A DNA stretch of 43,426 nucleotides, taken from positions 1 to 43,426 of the forward strand of contig JAUZOD010000036.1 in assembly GCA_030706635.1 (NCBI GenBank), given 5' to 3'. The notes beneath the pieces are model-generated. The model made no database searches and was not told the DNA's origin. It saw only the letters and a list, made by a program, of their open reading frames with translations. Position 1 is the stretch's first letter, and the number at the start of each line of letters is the position of its first letter. Of this stretch, positions 24,647-33,600 are shown piece by piece. The position numbers were made by a program, and so were the translations under genes. The stretch is from Bacteroidota bacterium (lineage in GTDB: Bacteria > Bacteroidota > Bacteroidia > Chitinophagales > Chitinophagaceae).

Positions 24647-26290
24647 ATGCTGAACAAAACCCTTCTTCCGGGAGCCATTCTCCTCTTTTGTGTTTGCCTT
24701 TCGATTGCAGGTCACGGGCAACAGGTGAACATGAAGATCACCCGTCATTATCTGAATATTCCCATCGGATACCAGGCAAAAATGAGATTGATGGAATTGC
24801 AGGTGGACGGAAAGATGAAAAGAGAATTTCCGGTTCAACTTGCTGAAGACAGCATCGGGTACTGGATATATATTGATGTTTCGGAGTTCAAAGGAAAAAA
24901 AATAACCATTTTCTGTCCTGCAGGTGAAAATGCTTTAAAGCGGATTTATCAGGATGACCGGATCAATGGTGCTGACAGTATGTATAAGGAAAGCAACCGG
25001 CCCCAATTTCATTTTACCGTCAAACGGGGCTGGAACAACGATGTTAACGGGCCCATCTATTATAACGGACAATACCATCTGTTCTGGCAATCCTTTCCCT
25101 TTGGATTGTTGTGGAATACGGGATTTATGTATTGGGGTCATGCTGTTAGTAAAGACATGCTGCATTGGCAGGAACTGGACCCGGCTTTAATGCTCGACAG
25201 TCTTGGATCTCCGTGGTCTGGCACAGCGGTTATTGATAAGAATAACGACGGCGGATGGGGTAAAGATGCATTGGTTTTGTACTATGCCTGTTTCGATCGT
25301 GTCTCGAGCAAACAGGTACAATGCATTGCCTATAGCACGGATAATGCGAAAACTTTTAAGCGTATCACGGGCAATCCGGTGATCGACAGTAACTGGGAGC
25401 TTGGCAGTAATGATACCCGGGACCCAAAAGTGTTCTGGTATGAACCGGCCAGGGTATGGGTAATGGTTTTATTTGAAAATGACGGGATGTCGTTTTATAA
25501 TTCCACCGATATGCGACACTGGAAAAGGGAGAGCCATTTCAAGGGGCTGTTTGAATGTCCTGATTTTTTTGAGCTTCCGGTGGACGGCAATGTGGCGGAT
25601 AAGAAATGGGTATTGCATGGCGGTTCGAGTGAGTACTTCATAGGAAATTTTGACGGCAAAACATTTATGCCGGTAACAGAGAAACTTCATTACGCCGAAG
25701 GGCAAAACGATCAGGGCGGAGATTTTTTATATGCGGCCCAGAGTTTTGAGAATATGCCCGATAACAGAAGGGTGCAGATGGCCTGGGGAAGGATCGTTCA
25801 CGAAGGAATGCCCTTTACCCAGATGATGCTTTTCCCTACAGAATTTTCTTTAAAAACCACGGAGCATGGCATCAGACTGATGACTACACCCATCCGGGAG
25901 ATAGAAAATCTGCATGGAACCGCGCACAGCTGGAACGCAATAACAGTCCGGCAGGCTAACGAAGAGTTGAATAAGATCAAGCCGGGTCCGTTGCATGTAA
26001 AACTGAAATTCAGCATAGCCGAAGGGAATAAACTCAGCCTGCGTTACCAGGGCAATGAAATTCTGAATCTGGCGTCCCGGGAATTCAGAGCAGGAGAAAA
26101 TGAGATGGAGATCCTGATAGATAAAACAGTCGCGGAAATATTCATCAACGGGGGCGAGCGATATATGATCCGGCAGCTGGCACATAAAACCAATGACAGC
26201 AGCCTGGAATTCGATTCGGAGAAATATGGGCCCGATTTGCATTCGATCCAGGTCTATGAGATGAAATCGGTATGGGATAATGATAAATAG
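24647..26290 (+). CDS. Secreted GH32 fructan hydrolase (levanase/inulinase/invertase type)
   Basis: A 547-residue enzyme with a signal peptide (to about AGHGQ). An N-terminal beta domain of about 90 residues, common in Bacteroidota GH32 proteins, precedes the five-bladed propeller. Catalytic residues by motif: nucleophile Asp132 in WNNDVNG (usually WMNDPNG), Asp259 of TRDPKVFW and acid/base Glu303 in FECPDFFEL. The C-terminal beta-sandwich (about 410-540; GENEMEILIDKTVAEIFING) is typical. It cleaves beta-fructosidic bonds in levan, inulin or sucrose; which one cannot be read. Cotranscription with the GH172 gene is likely from the 20-base spacing. The short linker to GH9 (89 bases) may extend the operon. 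Confidence 0.94.
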   Translation: MLNKTLLPGAILLFCVCLSIAGHGQQVNMKITRHYLNIPIGYQAKMRLMELQVDGKMKREFPVQLAEDSIGYWIYIDVSEFKGKKITIFCPAGENALKRIYQDDRINGADSMYKESNRPQFHFTVKRGWNNDVNGPIYYNGQYHLFWQSFPFGLLWNTGFMYWGHAVSKDMLHWQELDPALMLDSLGSPWSGTAVIDKNNDGGWGKDALVLYYACFDRVSSKQVQCIAYSTDNAKTFKRITGNPVIDSNWELGSNDTRDPKVFWYEPARVWVMVLFENDGMSFYNSTDMRHWKRESHFKGLFECPDFFELPVDGNVADKKWVLHGGSSEYFIGNFDGKTFMPVTEKLHYAEGQNDQGGDFLYAAQSFENMPDNRRVQMAWGRIVHEGMPFTQMMLFPTEFSLKTTEHGIRLMTTPIREIENLHGTAHSWNAITVRQANEELNKIKPGPLHVKLKFSIAEGNKLSLRYQGNEILNLASREFRAGENEMEILIDKTVAEIFINGGERYMIRQLAHKTNDSSLEFDSEKYGPDLHSIQVYEMKSVWDNDK

Positions 26291-26379
26291 TTGCAGACTT
26301 TACAGGCGAAGCCAGCCTGATCGGTTTTAATAAAAATTTTGAATCGGAAACTGTCTGGTTACAAGTCGGGTCGAGCTGA

Positions 26380-28920
26380 ATGAAACTTCGAACGATGGAT
26401 AATTTACCGAACATGCTGTATCATAAAATGCTTTTAATGTTTTCATTGCTTGCCCTGTCTGTTTTGGGTGAGGCTCAGACAGACGGCACGTCCTGGATCC
26501 GGATCAACCAGTTCGGTTATACGCCGGCAGGCATCAAAGTAGCAGTATGGGGCAGCAGGGGAAAGGAAAATATTATCCATTTTACGCTGGTGGATGCAAA
26601 AAGTTCAAAGGTTGTATTTGAGGGGCAGGCCGGGAAAGATTTTGGAGCGTACGGACCCTTCAGTAATACCTGCAGATTAAATTTTTCTTCGTTCAGGAGG
26701 GAAGGCAGCTATTATTTGCGATGCGGTGAAGCTGTTTCTCCGGTTTTCCGGATCGCCGGGGATATCTATGCAGACGCGCCGGATTTTATTCTGCGTTATC
26801 TGCGTCAGCAACGCAGCGGTTTCAATCCGTTCCTGAAAGACTCCTGTCATACGCATGACGGTTATACCATGTATGGTCCAATGCCCGACACAACCAGGAT
26901 TGATGTATGGGGCGGCTGGCATGATGCCACCGATTATCTGCAGTATGTAGCCACTTCGGGCAATGCCACTTATCACCTGCTGGAAGCTTACCGCGATTTT
27001 CCGGAGGTCTTTAGCGATGAGTATGCAGCCAACGGTTTGGCGGGATCGAACGGAGTGCCTGATGTACTGGATGAAGCCCGTTGGGGCCTGAGCTGGTTAT
27101 TAAAAATGCATCCGCGGAAAGACTGGATGTTCAACCAGTTGGCCGATGACCGGGATCATCAGGGATTTCGCCTGCCTGACCGCGATTCGGTGGATTACGG
27201 ACTGGGCAAGGGCCTGGGTCGTCCTGTTTATTTTGCCAGTGGAAAACCCCAGGGTCTGGGCCAGTACAAAAACCATTCAACCGGAGTTGCATCAACTGCC
27301 GGGAAATTTGCAAGTGCATTTGCCCTGGGATCCTTTTTGTATAGGAAGAACGATCCTGAATGGTCCAAGCTGCTGGAAGAAAAATCCATTTCTGCCTACC
27401 AGTTGGGTTTGGATAAACCGGGTGTAAGTCAGACTGCACCGAACCGCGAGCCTTATTATTATGAGGAAGACAATTGGGTGGACGATATGGAACTGGCTTC
27501 GGCGTCCTTATTCCGGCTCACGGGAAACCGTAGCTATTATGATCAATCTCTGAAGTATGGAGCTGCCGAAAAGGTGACCCCCTGGATGGGAAAGGACACC
27601 TCGAAGCATTATCAGTGGTATCCATTTCACAACTTCGGGCATTTTGAGCTCGCGGAGGAAAGCGGCGTTCAAAATAAAGCCGTGCTGACAGACTATTACC
27701 GGCAGGGCATTGAAAAAGTCTGGCAAAAAGGAAAGGGAAATGCATTTTACAGAGGCGTGCCATTTATCTGGTGTTCGAACAATCTGACTGTTTCTTTCGC
27801 CATTCAGTGTTACTTGTACCGGAAGTTAAGCGGAGACGATCAATACGCAGAACTGGAACAGGCTTGTTTCGATTGGTTGTTCGGATGTAACCCCTGGGGC
27901 AAAAGCATGGTGTACGGATTGCCCGAAACCGGCGATACACCACTTCATCCGCATTCTTCTTTATCCTATCTCTATCACTATCCGCTGGACGGAGGAATGG
28001 TGGATGGCCCTGTGTACGGCAGCATTTACAAAAACCTGCGCGGTTTAAAATTGTTTGAACCCGACAAGTACGCCGCGTTTCAATCGGATAAGGTGGTTTA
28101 TCATGACGATGCAGGAGACTACAGCACCAATGAACCGACGACCGATGGGTCAGCGTCTCTGGTCTATCTGCTGGCAGAAAAGCAACATGAAGCGGAAAAA
28201 GATGCTTCCGGTAAGATGTTACTGAAGAGCCATGGAGCCATTATCCGGGGCGATGTGGAAAAAAAGCAGATAGCCCTGGTCTTCACAGGAGATGAATTCG
28301 GAGACGGAGGCGCTTTCATTGCTGCGGCATTAAGAAAGGAGAATATCCATGCTTCCTTTTTCCTGACCGGAAATTTTTGCCGAAACCGGAATTTCCAATC
28401 CTTCATCAAAACATTGCAGCAGGATGGTAATTATCTGGGTACGCATTCTGACAAACATCCCCTGTACTGCGATTGGGTGAAAAGAGATAGTCTGCTGATC
28501 AGTCACCGGCAGTTTAATGAGGATCTGCAGCATGCTTATGGTGAATTGAATAAATGGCATATCAGCCGGAAGCAGGCTCCTTATTTTTTACCACCTTATG
28601 AATGGTATAATGATTCAATCGCTGTTTGGACGAAGGAAGCGGGCCTGCAACTGGTCTGTTTTACCCCCGGCACGCGGAGCAATGCCGATTATACCTATCC
28701 GGAAATGGACGACCATTATCTGGGAAGCGATTCCATTATGCAATCGGTGCTGCACTATGAAAAAATATCCCCGGCGGGACTAAATGGATTTATCTTACTG
28801 GTCCATATTGGTACCGACCCGCGCCGGACAGACAAGTTCTACCTGCATCTGCCCGAACTGATCCGGGAATTAAAAACCCGCGCATATCAGTTTGTCACCA
28901 TCAGCGCGCTGCTAAACTAG
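26380..28920 (+). CDS. Secreted GH9 glucanase fused to a CE4-type deacetylase
   Basis: An 846-residue protein from the ATG at 26380; ATGs at 26395 and 26413 are also in frame, and all give a signal peptide (FSLLALSVLGEAQ). Domains: an Ig-like CelD_N module (about 38-125; IRINQFGYTPAGIKVAVWG), a GH9 (alpha/alpha)6 barrel (about 130-600) with Asp182/Asp185 in WGGWHDATDY, WLFGCNPWGKSM and the acid Glu585 in DYSTNEPTTDG, then a NodB/CE4-like domain (about 620-846). In this last part TGDEFGDGG (Asp638/Glu639), HSDKH (His689, His693) and FLPPYEWYN correspond to NodB motifs 1-3. GH9 cleaves beta-1,4-glucans or related chains; the second domain may remove acetyl groups. The stop overlaps the converging membrane-protein gene by nine bases. 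Confidence 0.92.
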   Translation: MKLRTMDNLPNMLYHKMLLMFSLLALSVLGEAQTDGTSWIRINQFGYTPAGIKVAVWGSRGKENIIHFTLVDAKSSKVVFEGQAGKDFGAYGPFSNTCRLNFSSFRREGSYYLRCGEAVSPVFRIAGDIYADAPDFILRYLRQQRSGFNPFLKDSCHTHDGYTMYGPMPDTTRIDVWGGWHDATDYLQYVATSGNATYHLLEAYRDFPEVFSDEYAANGLAGSNGVPDVLDEARWGLSWLLKMHPRKDWMFNQLADDRDHQGFRLPDRDSVDYGLGKGLGRPVYFASGKPQGLGQYKNHSTGVASTAGKFASAFALGSFLYRKNDPEWSKLLEEKSISAYQLGLDKPGVSQTAPNREPYYYEEDNWVDDMELASASLFRLTGNRSYYDQSLKYGAAEKVTPWMGKDTSKHYQWYPFHNFGHFELAEESGVQNKAVLTDYYRQGIEKVWQKGKGNAFYRGVPFIWCSNNLTVSFAIQCYLYRKLSGDDQYAELEQACFDWLFGCNPWGKSMVYGLPETGDTPLHPHSSLSYLYHYPLDGGMVDGPVYGSIYKNLRGLKLFEPDKYAAFQSDKVVYHDDAGDYSTNEPTTDGSASLVYLLAEKQHEAEKDASGKMLLKSHGAIIRGDVEKKQIALVFTGDEFGDGGAFIAAALRKENIHASFFLTGNFCRNRNFQSFIKTLQQDGNYLGTHSDKHPLYCDWVKRDSLLISHRQFNEDLQHAYGELNKWHISRKQAPYFLPPYEWYNDSIAVWTKEAGLQLVCFTPGTRSNADYTYPEMDDHYLGSDSIMQSVLHYEKISPAGLNGFILLVHIGTDPRRTDKFYLHLPELIRELKTRAYQFVTISALLN

Positions 28921-29568
28921 CCGCCGGTTCTTGTCTGACCAGTTAGCCAGCAGTACCAATATCGTTTGCAGTAGCATAAATACAATGAACAGCATGATCA
29001 GGGGGCCGTTATCTGCTTTTCCAAAAGTGGATAGGAAATACAGCAGCGTCAGTAATACCACCAATACGCCCAGCACCCAGTTGCCTACCGGCTTGACCGC
29101 CCGGGTATTTCTCAGATAGATTATCAGGCCGCCGTAAAAAAATAATACTTCGATGGCGATGGTAAAAGCAACGGAGTTCCAACCACCGAGGCCAACCTTT
29201 ATATCCCCGAACGGAGATAACGGAAGATCCGGGATGTGAACGATCAGGTCAAGGATCCAATGGCTGATCACGAGCAGCGCGACAACCCATGCCCCACGCC
29301 GGTTTTTGGTGATGCCATAATAGACAAGTCCCAAAATCAATCCCCACACGATATCCATCAGCAGGCTGTGTGAATAGGGATAATAGATAAAATCGTAAGG
29401 ACTTACTTTTGAAATACCCGGCACGATGGAATATTTCTCAACGTGAGAAACGAGAAAAACGGGCCAGAGAATATCTGCAAATTGCGCAGCAATGAACAAT
29501 ACGCCAAGTGAGACTTTGGGCGCTACTTTTTTTGCCGCGAATGCCACGCCGTAATGACCTAAAAACAT
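28912..29568 (-). CDS. YdjM/DUF457-like inner-membrane protein
   Basis: A 218-residue protein with about six membrane segments. The start MFLGHYGVAFAAKK, then SLGVLFIAAQFADILWPV, YYPYSHSLLMDIVWG and VISHWILDLIVH give the His/Asp arrangement of the YdjM (metal-dependent hydrolase-like, DUF457) membrane family. Proteins of this group are thought to be membrane-bound metal-dependent hydrolases, but a reaction is not established. Convergent with GH9-CE4, with nine bases shared at the ends; upstream of it on the same strand, the PorP/SprF gene ends 21 bases before its start, so cotranscription after that gene is possible. Confidence 0.8.
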   Translation of the reverse strand: MFLGHYGVAFAAKKVAPKVSLGVLFIAAQFADILWPVFLVSHVEKYSIVPGISKVSPYDFIYYPYSHSLLMDIVWGLILGLVYYGITKNRRGAWVVALLVISHWILDLIVHIPDLPLSPFGDIKVGLGGWNSVAFTIAIEVLFFYGGLIIYLRNTRAVKPVGNWVLGVLVVLLTLLYFLSTFGKADNGPLIMLFIVFMLLQTILVLLANWSDKNRRLV

Positions 29569-29589
29569 GCTGCAAATATAGGTTAATCC

Positions 29590-30681
29590 CTAAAACCTTG
29601 GACATTGCACTGATTGAACCGACTGGCCTTCTGAACGTTTAAGTATATAGATAAGGGAAATTTCCAAACCCCCGCGACCCTGCGTGGCCACTTTAAAGGC
29701 CGAGACATTTACATCATAGGTCATGCCCAGGTTGAAACTTCCATAGTCCAACCCGATATAGGGAATAACAGCATCGGTAACATTGTTCATCCTGACCCAT
29801 GCACCAAGATAAAAATTGACCGGATAGTTTTCATCACTGCCTGCACTGATTTCGAGGGCGCCGCCCATCACCCATTCACTAGCCGTTGCCTGTTGATTAT
29901 ACAATGCGCTCACATACCAGGACGTGTACTTGGAAGAAGAGGGGAAATAACCGCCTGCATGAATAGTCAGCCGGGTAGGCAGGATCACCTTGTCCACACC
30001 CAGGAATGATTCCTTCGGCTGGTTGAGATGATATAATGATGCGCCCAGATAAACCGCATTGCTTCCGTTGAAAGAACCATTATACAGGATTCCCGCGTTC
30101 ATGTCAAAATAATGCGTGGTAACCTGCGTCAGGTTTTCCCGTTCCGTAGGGGATGGGAGCCACGTGCCGTCAACCTGCAATCCGTCAAGGAAACGAAGGC
30201 GTGGTCCGTCCAGCAACTTGTTGGCGTAACTGCCCTGAAATCCAACGCCGATCTGCTGCAGTCCGTCTTCATCAACTGCTTTGTGATATGCCGTGGAAAA
30301 TGAAAAATAATTACTTGTCAGAATCCCGTCCGCAGTTTTATCGGTCATGGCCATAAATCCAATTCCTAACCGGTCGTTCGTGGGCAGCTTATTCTGCAGA
30401 ACGGCGAGGTCGATGGAAGCGGTGGATGTGATGTAGGCCTTATTAACGGAAGGCCATTGATCACGGTAATTACCGGCAACCCGAACGGAGCCGTCAAATT
30501 TTCCCGTCAGGGCCGGATTGAGGGTAAGCGGAGATGCAAAAAATTGAGAAAAAGAAGGATCCTGTGCATGAACCTGATGGCAAATGCATAATAATGAAAA
30601 AAAAGCCAGCAGGCGGTTTTTAATCGTCCCCTGATGAACCCGCTTACTGGAATACGCCAGCCGTGTTACCTGATTTTTCAT
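29590..30681 (-). CDS. PorP/SprF family outer-membrane protein (type IX secretion)
   Basis: A 363-residue protein with a signal peptide (cleavage near HQVHAQ) followed by the hallmark DPSFSQFFASPLTLNPALTG and FDGSVRVAGNYRDQWP, then alternating beta strands of an outer-membrane barrel (GIGFMAMTDKTADG, FSFSTAYH, VYLGASLYHLNQP, NFYLGAWVR). In Flavobacterium, SprF is needed for secretion and surface attachment of SprB, a T9SS cargo with a type-B C-terminal domain. Here the start overlaps the stop of the PKD protein by four bases (ATGA), giving the same cargo-plus-partner arrangement. It may thus anchor or export that protein. The core T9SS machine genes are not in the window. Confidence 0.95.
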   Translation of the reverse strand: MKNQVTRLAYSSKRVHQGTIKNRLLAFFSLLCICHQVHAQDPSFSQFFASPLTLNPALTGKFDGSVRVAGNYRDQWPSVNKAYITSTASIDLAVLQNKLPTNDRLGIGFMAMTDKTADGILTSNYFSFSTAYHKAVDEDGLQQIGVGFQGSYANKLLDGPRLRFLDGLQVDGTWLPSPTERENLTQVTTHYFDMNAGILYNGSFNGSNAVYLGASLYHLNQPKESFLGVDKVILPTRLTIHAGGYFPSSSKYTSWYVSALYNQQATASEWVMGGALEISAGSDENYPVNFYLGAWVRMNNVTDAVIPYIGLDYGSFNLGMTYDVNVSAFKVATQGRGGLEISLIYILKRSEGQSVQSVQCPRF

Positions 30682-33600
30682 CGTAACAATTCAACCGTTC
30701 CTTTAAGGATAAAACTTTCACCTGAAAAACATTCCATGCTGGACACATATACATAAGTCCCTGCCGGCTGGGGAGTTCCGTTCAATGTTCCGTTCCAGCC
30801 AAAAGTTTTATCATTCGGAGGGAAATCCGTTTTTGAATACAGGAGCTGGCCCCAGCGCGAATAAACCTGGAAGGATTTTACCAGTTTGATCCCGTTGCCT
30901 GCCGGATAGAAATAATCGTTGTTTCCATCAAAATTCGGGCTGAACGCGTTGGCCATATATACCCCCTTGTCTGAACACAGTATCCTGATGGTCACAGAGC
31001 TGCTGGCCTTACAACCGGCGGCTGTTGTAACAGTTAATGTGTAGGTTACAGGGTCCTGCGGTATACTGGTGGGTGCGGAACAATCCGTGCAGCTCAGATA
31101 AAGGGGCGGGGCCCAGTTCCAGGATATTACATCACTGCTCACTTTGGAATCAATCACAACAGATGTGCCCGGTAAAACAGCCATATCGGGAGGAAGTATA
31201 ACGGCCGGCAGCGTATCAACAAAAACGGTAAGCTTCCCGGTGTCCAGAAAGCAATGATATTTATCTGTTCCAACAACATTGTAAAGCGTGGTCGCGTCGG
31301 GATGTGCCACTACGCTATCGCCCTGATTCTGATTCAGGCTTGCTGAAGGCGACCACTCGTAACTAAAAGCGCCCGCTGCTTTAAGCGTTGCACTACCACC
31401 AATGCAGATGGTCGTATCTTTTGGTGGCTGTATCAAAAACCGTGGAACAATAAATACAGAGTCTATTGCGCCCGATACACAACCAATGGGAGATTGAACC
31501 TGCAATTGCGTGAGATAATTTCCGGGACTATGGTAATCAAAAACGGGATTGGACTGATTCGACGAATCTGCAGGATTTCCGGAGCCGAAATCCCAATGAT
31601 AGGTCAACGGATAATTCAGGCTGTCGGCAACAAAACTCAGGACCTTTGGATCGAAGGCGACAGAACCCGTGTCGCAGCGTTGAACCGGCGCCCCCAGGGA
31701 AACATGCAGCGTATCCATGAGCAGTTGACGGTTGTACCGAAAAGTGATCTGGCATCCGGTGGAATCTGTCAGGATAAGCGCCGGCGTGAAAAGGCCGGGC
31801 AGAATATAGGTGTGAACGGCTAAGGTATCCGATGTTGTCATCACCGTTCCGTCTCCGAAGTCCCAGGTGAAAGATCCCGCATAACTGGCGGTGGCATGAA
31901 GAGTATCGACCGCTGGAATGCAGGCCTGGAGGAGACTTGAGTATAATGTGCCAAACGGTCCTTTCACGGTAAGCGAATCCTGGTACGTGGTGGATATTCC
32001 GTTTGCCCCATAACCCGTTAACGTGATGACATAAGTGCCCGGCAGGTTATAGGTATGACTCGGATCGGGATTGTTATCCGCGGTGGCGCCGTCTCCAAAA
32101 TCCCAGTGAAGCCCGATCGTATTATAGGTGTTGCTTTTAAAATACGCGACCATCGGCGGGCAATTGGCATGATCAATATATTGTGTTGTATAGGTAAATC
32201 TGGCGATGATGTTTTTCACCACCACGTATTGAATGGACGTGTCTGCGCAGGTGCCCGCCGTTGTTGCAGAGGCAACAAGGGAAACGGTATCCAGTCCGAT
32301 ATTACTGAATGTGTGAACAACGGAATCAGGGTTTGTTGAATTAGATCCGTCACTGTAAAAATGCCATTGGAAAATTGCTCCGGAATTGGTGATTGAACTG
32401 TTATAAAAAGTAACGGGAAATCCCGGGGCGATATTGACCGGCTTCCAGTTGAAGTCGGCCTTTGATCCATAAATAATAATCTGCGTTACAGCTAATTTAA
32501 CAGTGGCCGAGCATCCTATGGAATCGGTAACGGTCAGCGATGGCTTGTAGGTGCCCGGAAACGCATAGGTATGCATCACGGTGTCTCCTGTGTTGCGTGT
32601 TTCCGAATTTCCGTCTCCGAAATTCCAAACCCATTGCACAAGTGGAATACCATCGGTCGCCTTGGAAGAATCGGTAAAAACAACTGGATTGCGGTAACAG
32701 ATCTTATCCATGGCCCCGAATGCCGCCACAGGACCATTAATATGAATTGGAATATAATTGCTGGTATCAAAACAATTAAAGTAATTGGATTGAATGATCA
32801 CGCGAATGCTGTCCTTGCCCTGCAATAGAGCATACAGGGAGCCGGAATAAGAATTTTTAAAGGCCGTATTGCCTTTAGGCGGGATCAGGGTTCCATCGTT
32901 ATACTGCCAGTTGACAATATGATAATACAGGTTTGAGCCAATGGACAAACGCTGGTAATTGGTATCCAATCCGGAAATAACCACGGGCAGGCTGCTGCTC
33001 CCGCAAATCGTATCTTTTAAAGAACTCAGTACGGGCTGCTGTTTGGGTAAAACGAATACAGGAACCGGACCGCTATTCTGTGTGCACGCGCCAAAGACGG
33101 CTGTGATGGATGCAGTATAGGCGCCGTTCTGCGGGTAATGATGATTCCTCGACGGAACATAAACATAATTGGTGTCGTTGGGTGAACCATCTCCATAATT
33201 CCAGATATATTCTGTTGCGCCCGGTGCTGTGTCTGCGATGGCAACGGTCAATCGGTCGCTATCGCAGTTATTACTCACGGTCGCTGCAGGTATTGGTGTG
33301 GTCTTAACATAACGGGTAATGGTGGACGTGTCGTTTTTGCAACCCGGACTTGATGCAATCAGGGTCATATTATAGGATCCGGCAGCGCCATATTGATGTG
33401 TATGTACAATATTGTTGTCGATATCCGAATTTCCATCGCCATATATCCAGTTGAAGCGGGCTGCACTATCGTCGAGATTCGTAAAAATCTCCAATTGGTT
33501 TGTTGCACAGGGCATGGAATCCAATGCGGTAAAAATGGCATGCGGCTTTGGGTAAACGATGACCGTGTCTGGTGGAAATGCGGTGCCCGTGCACCCGTGA

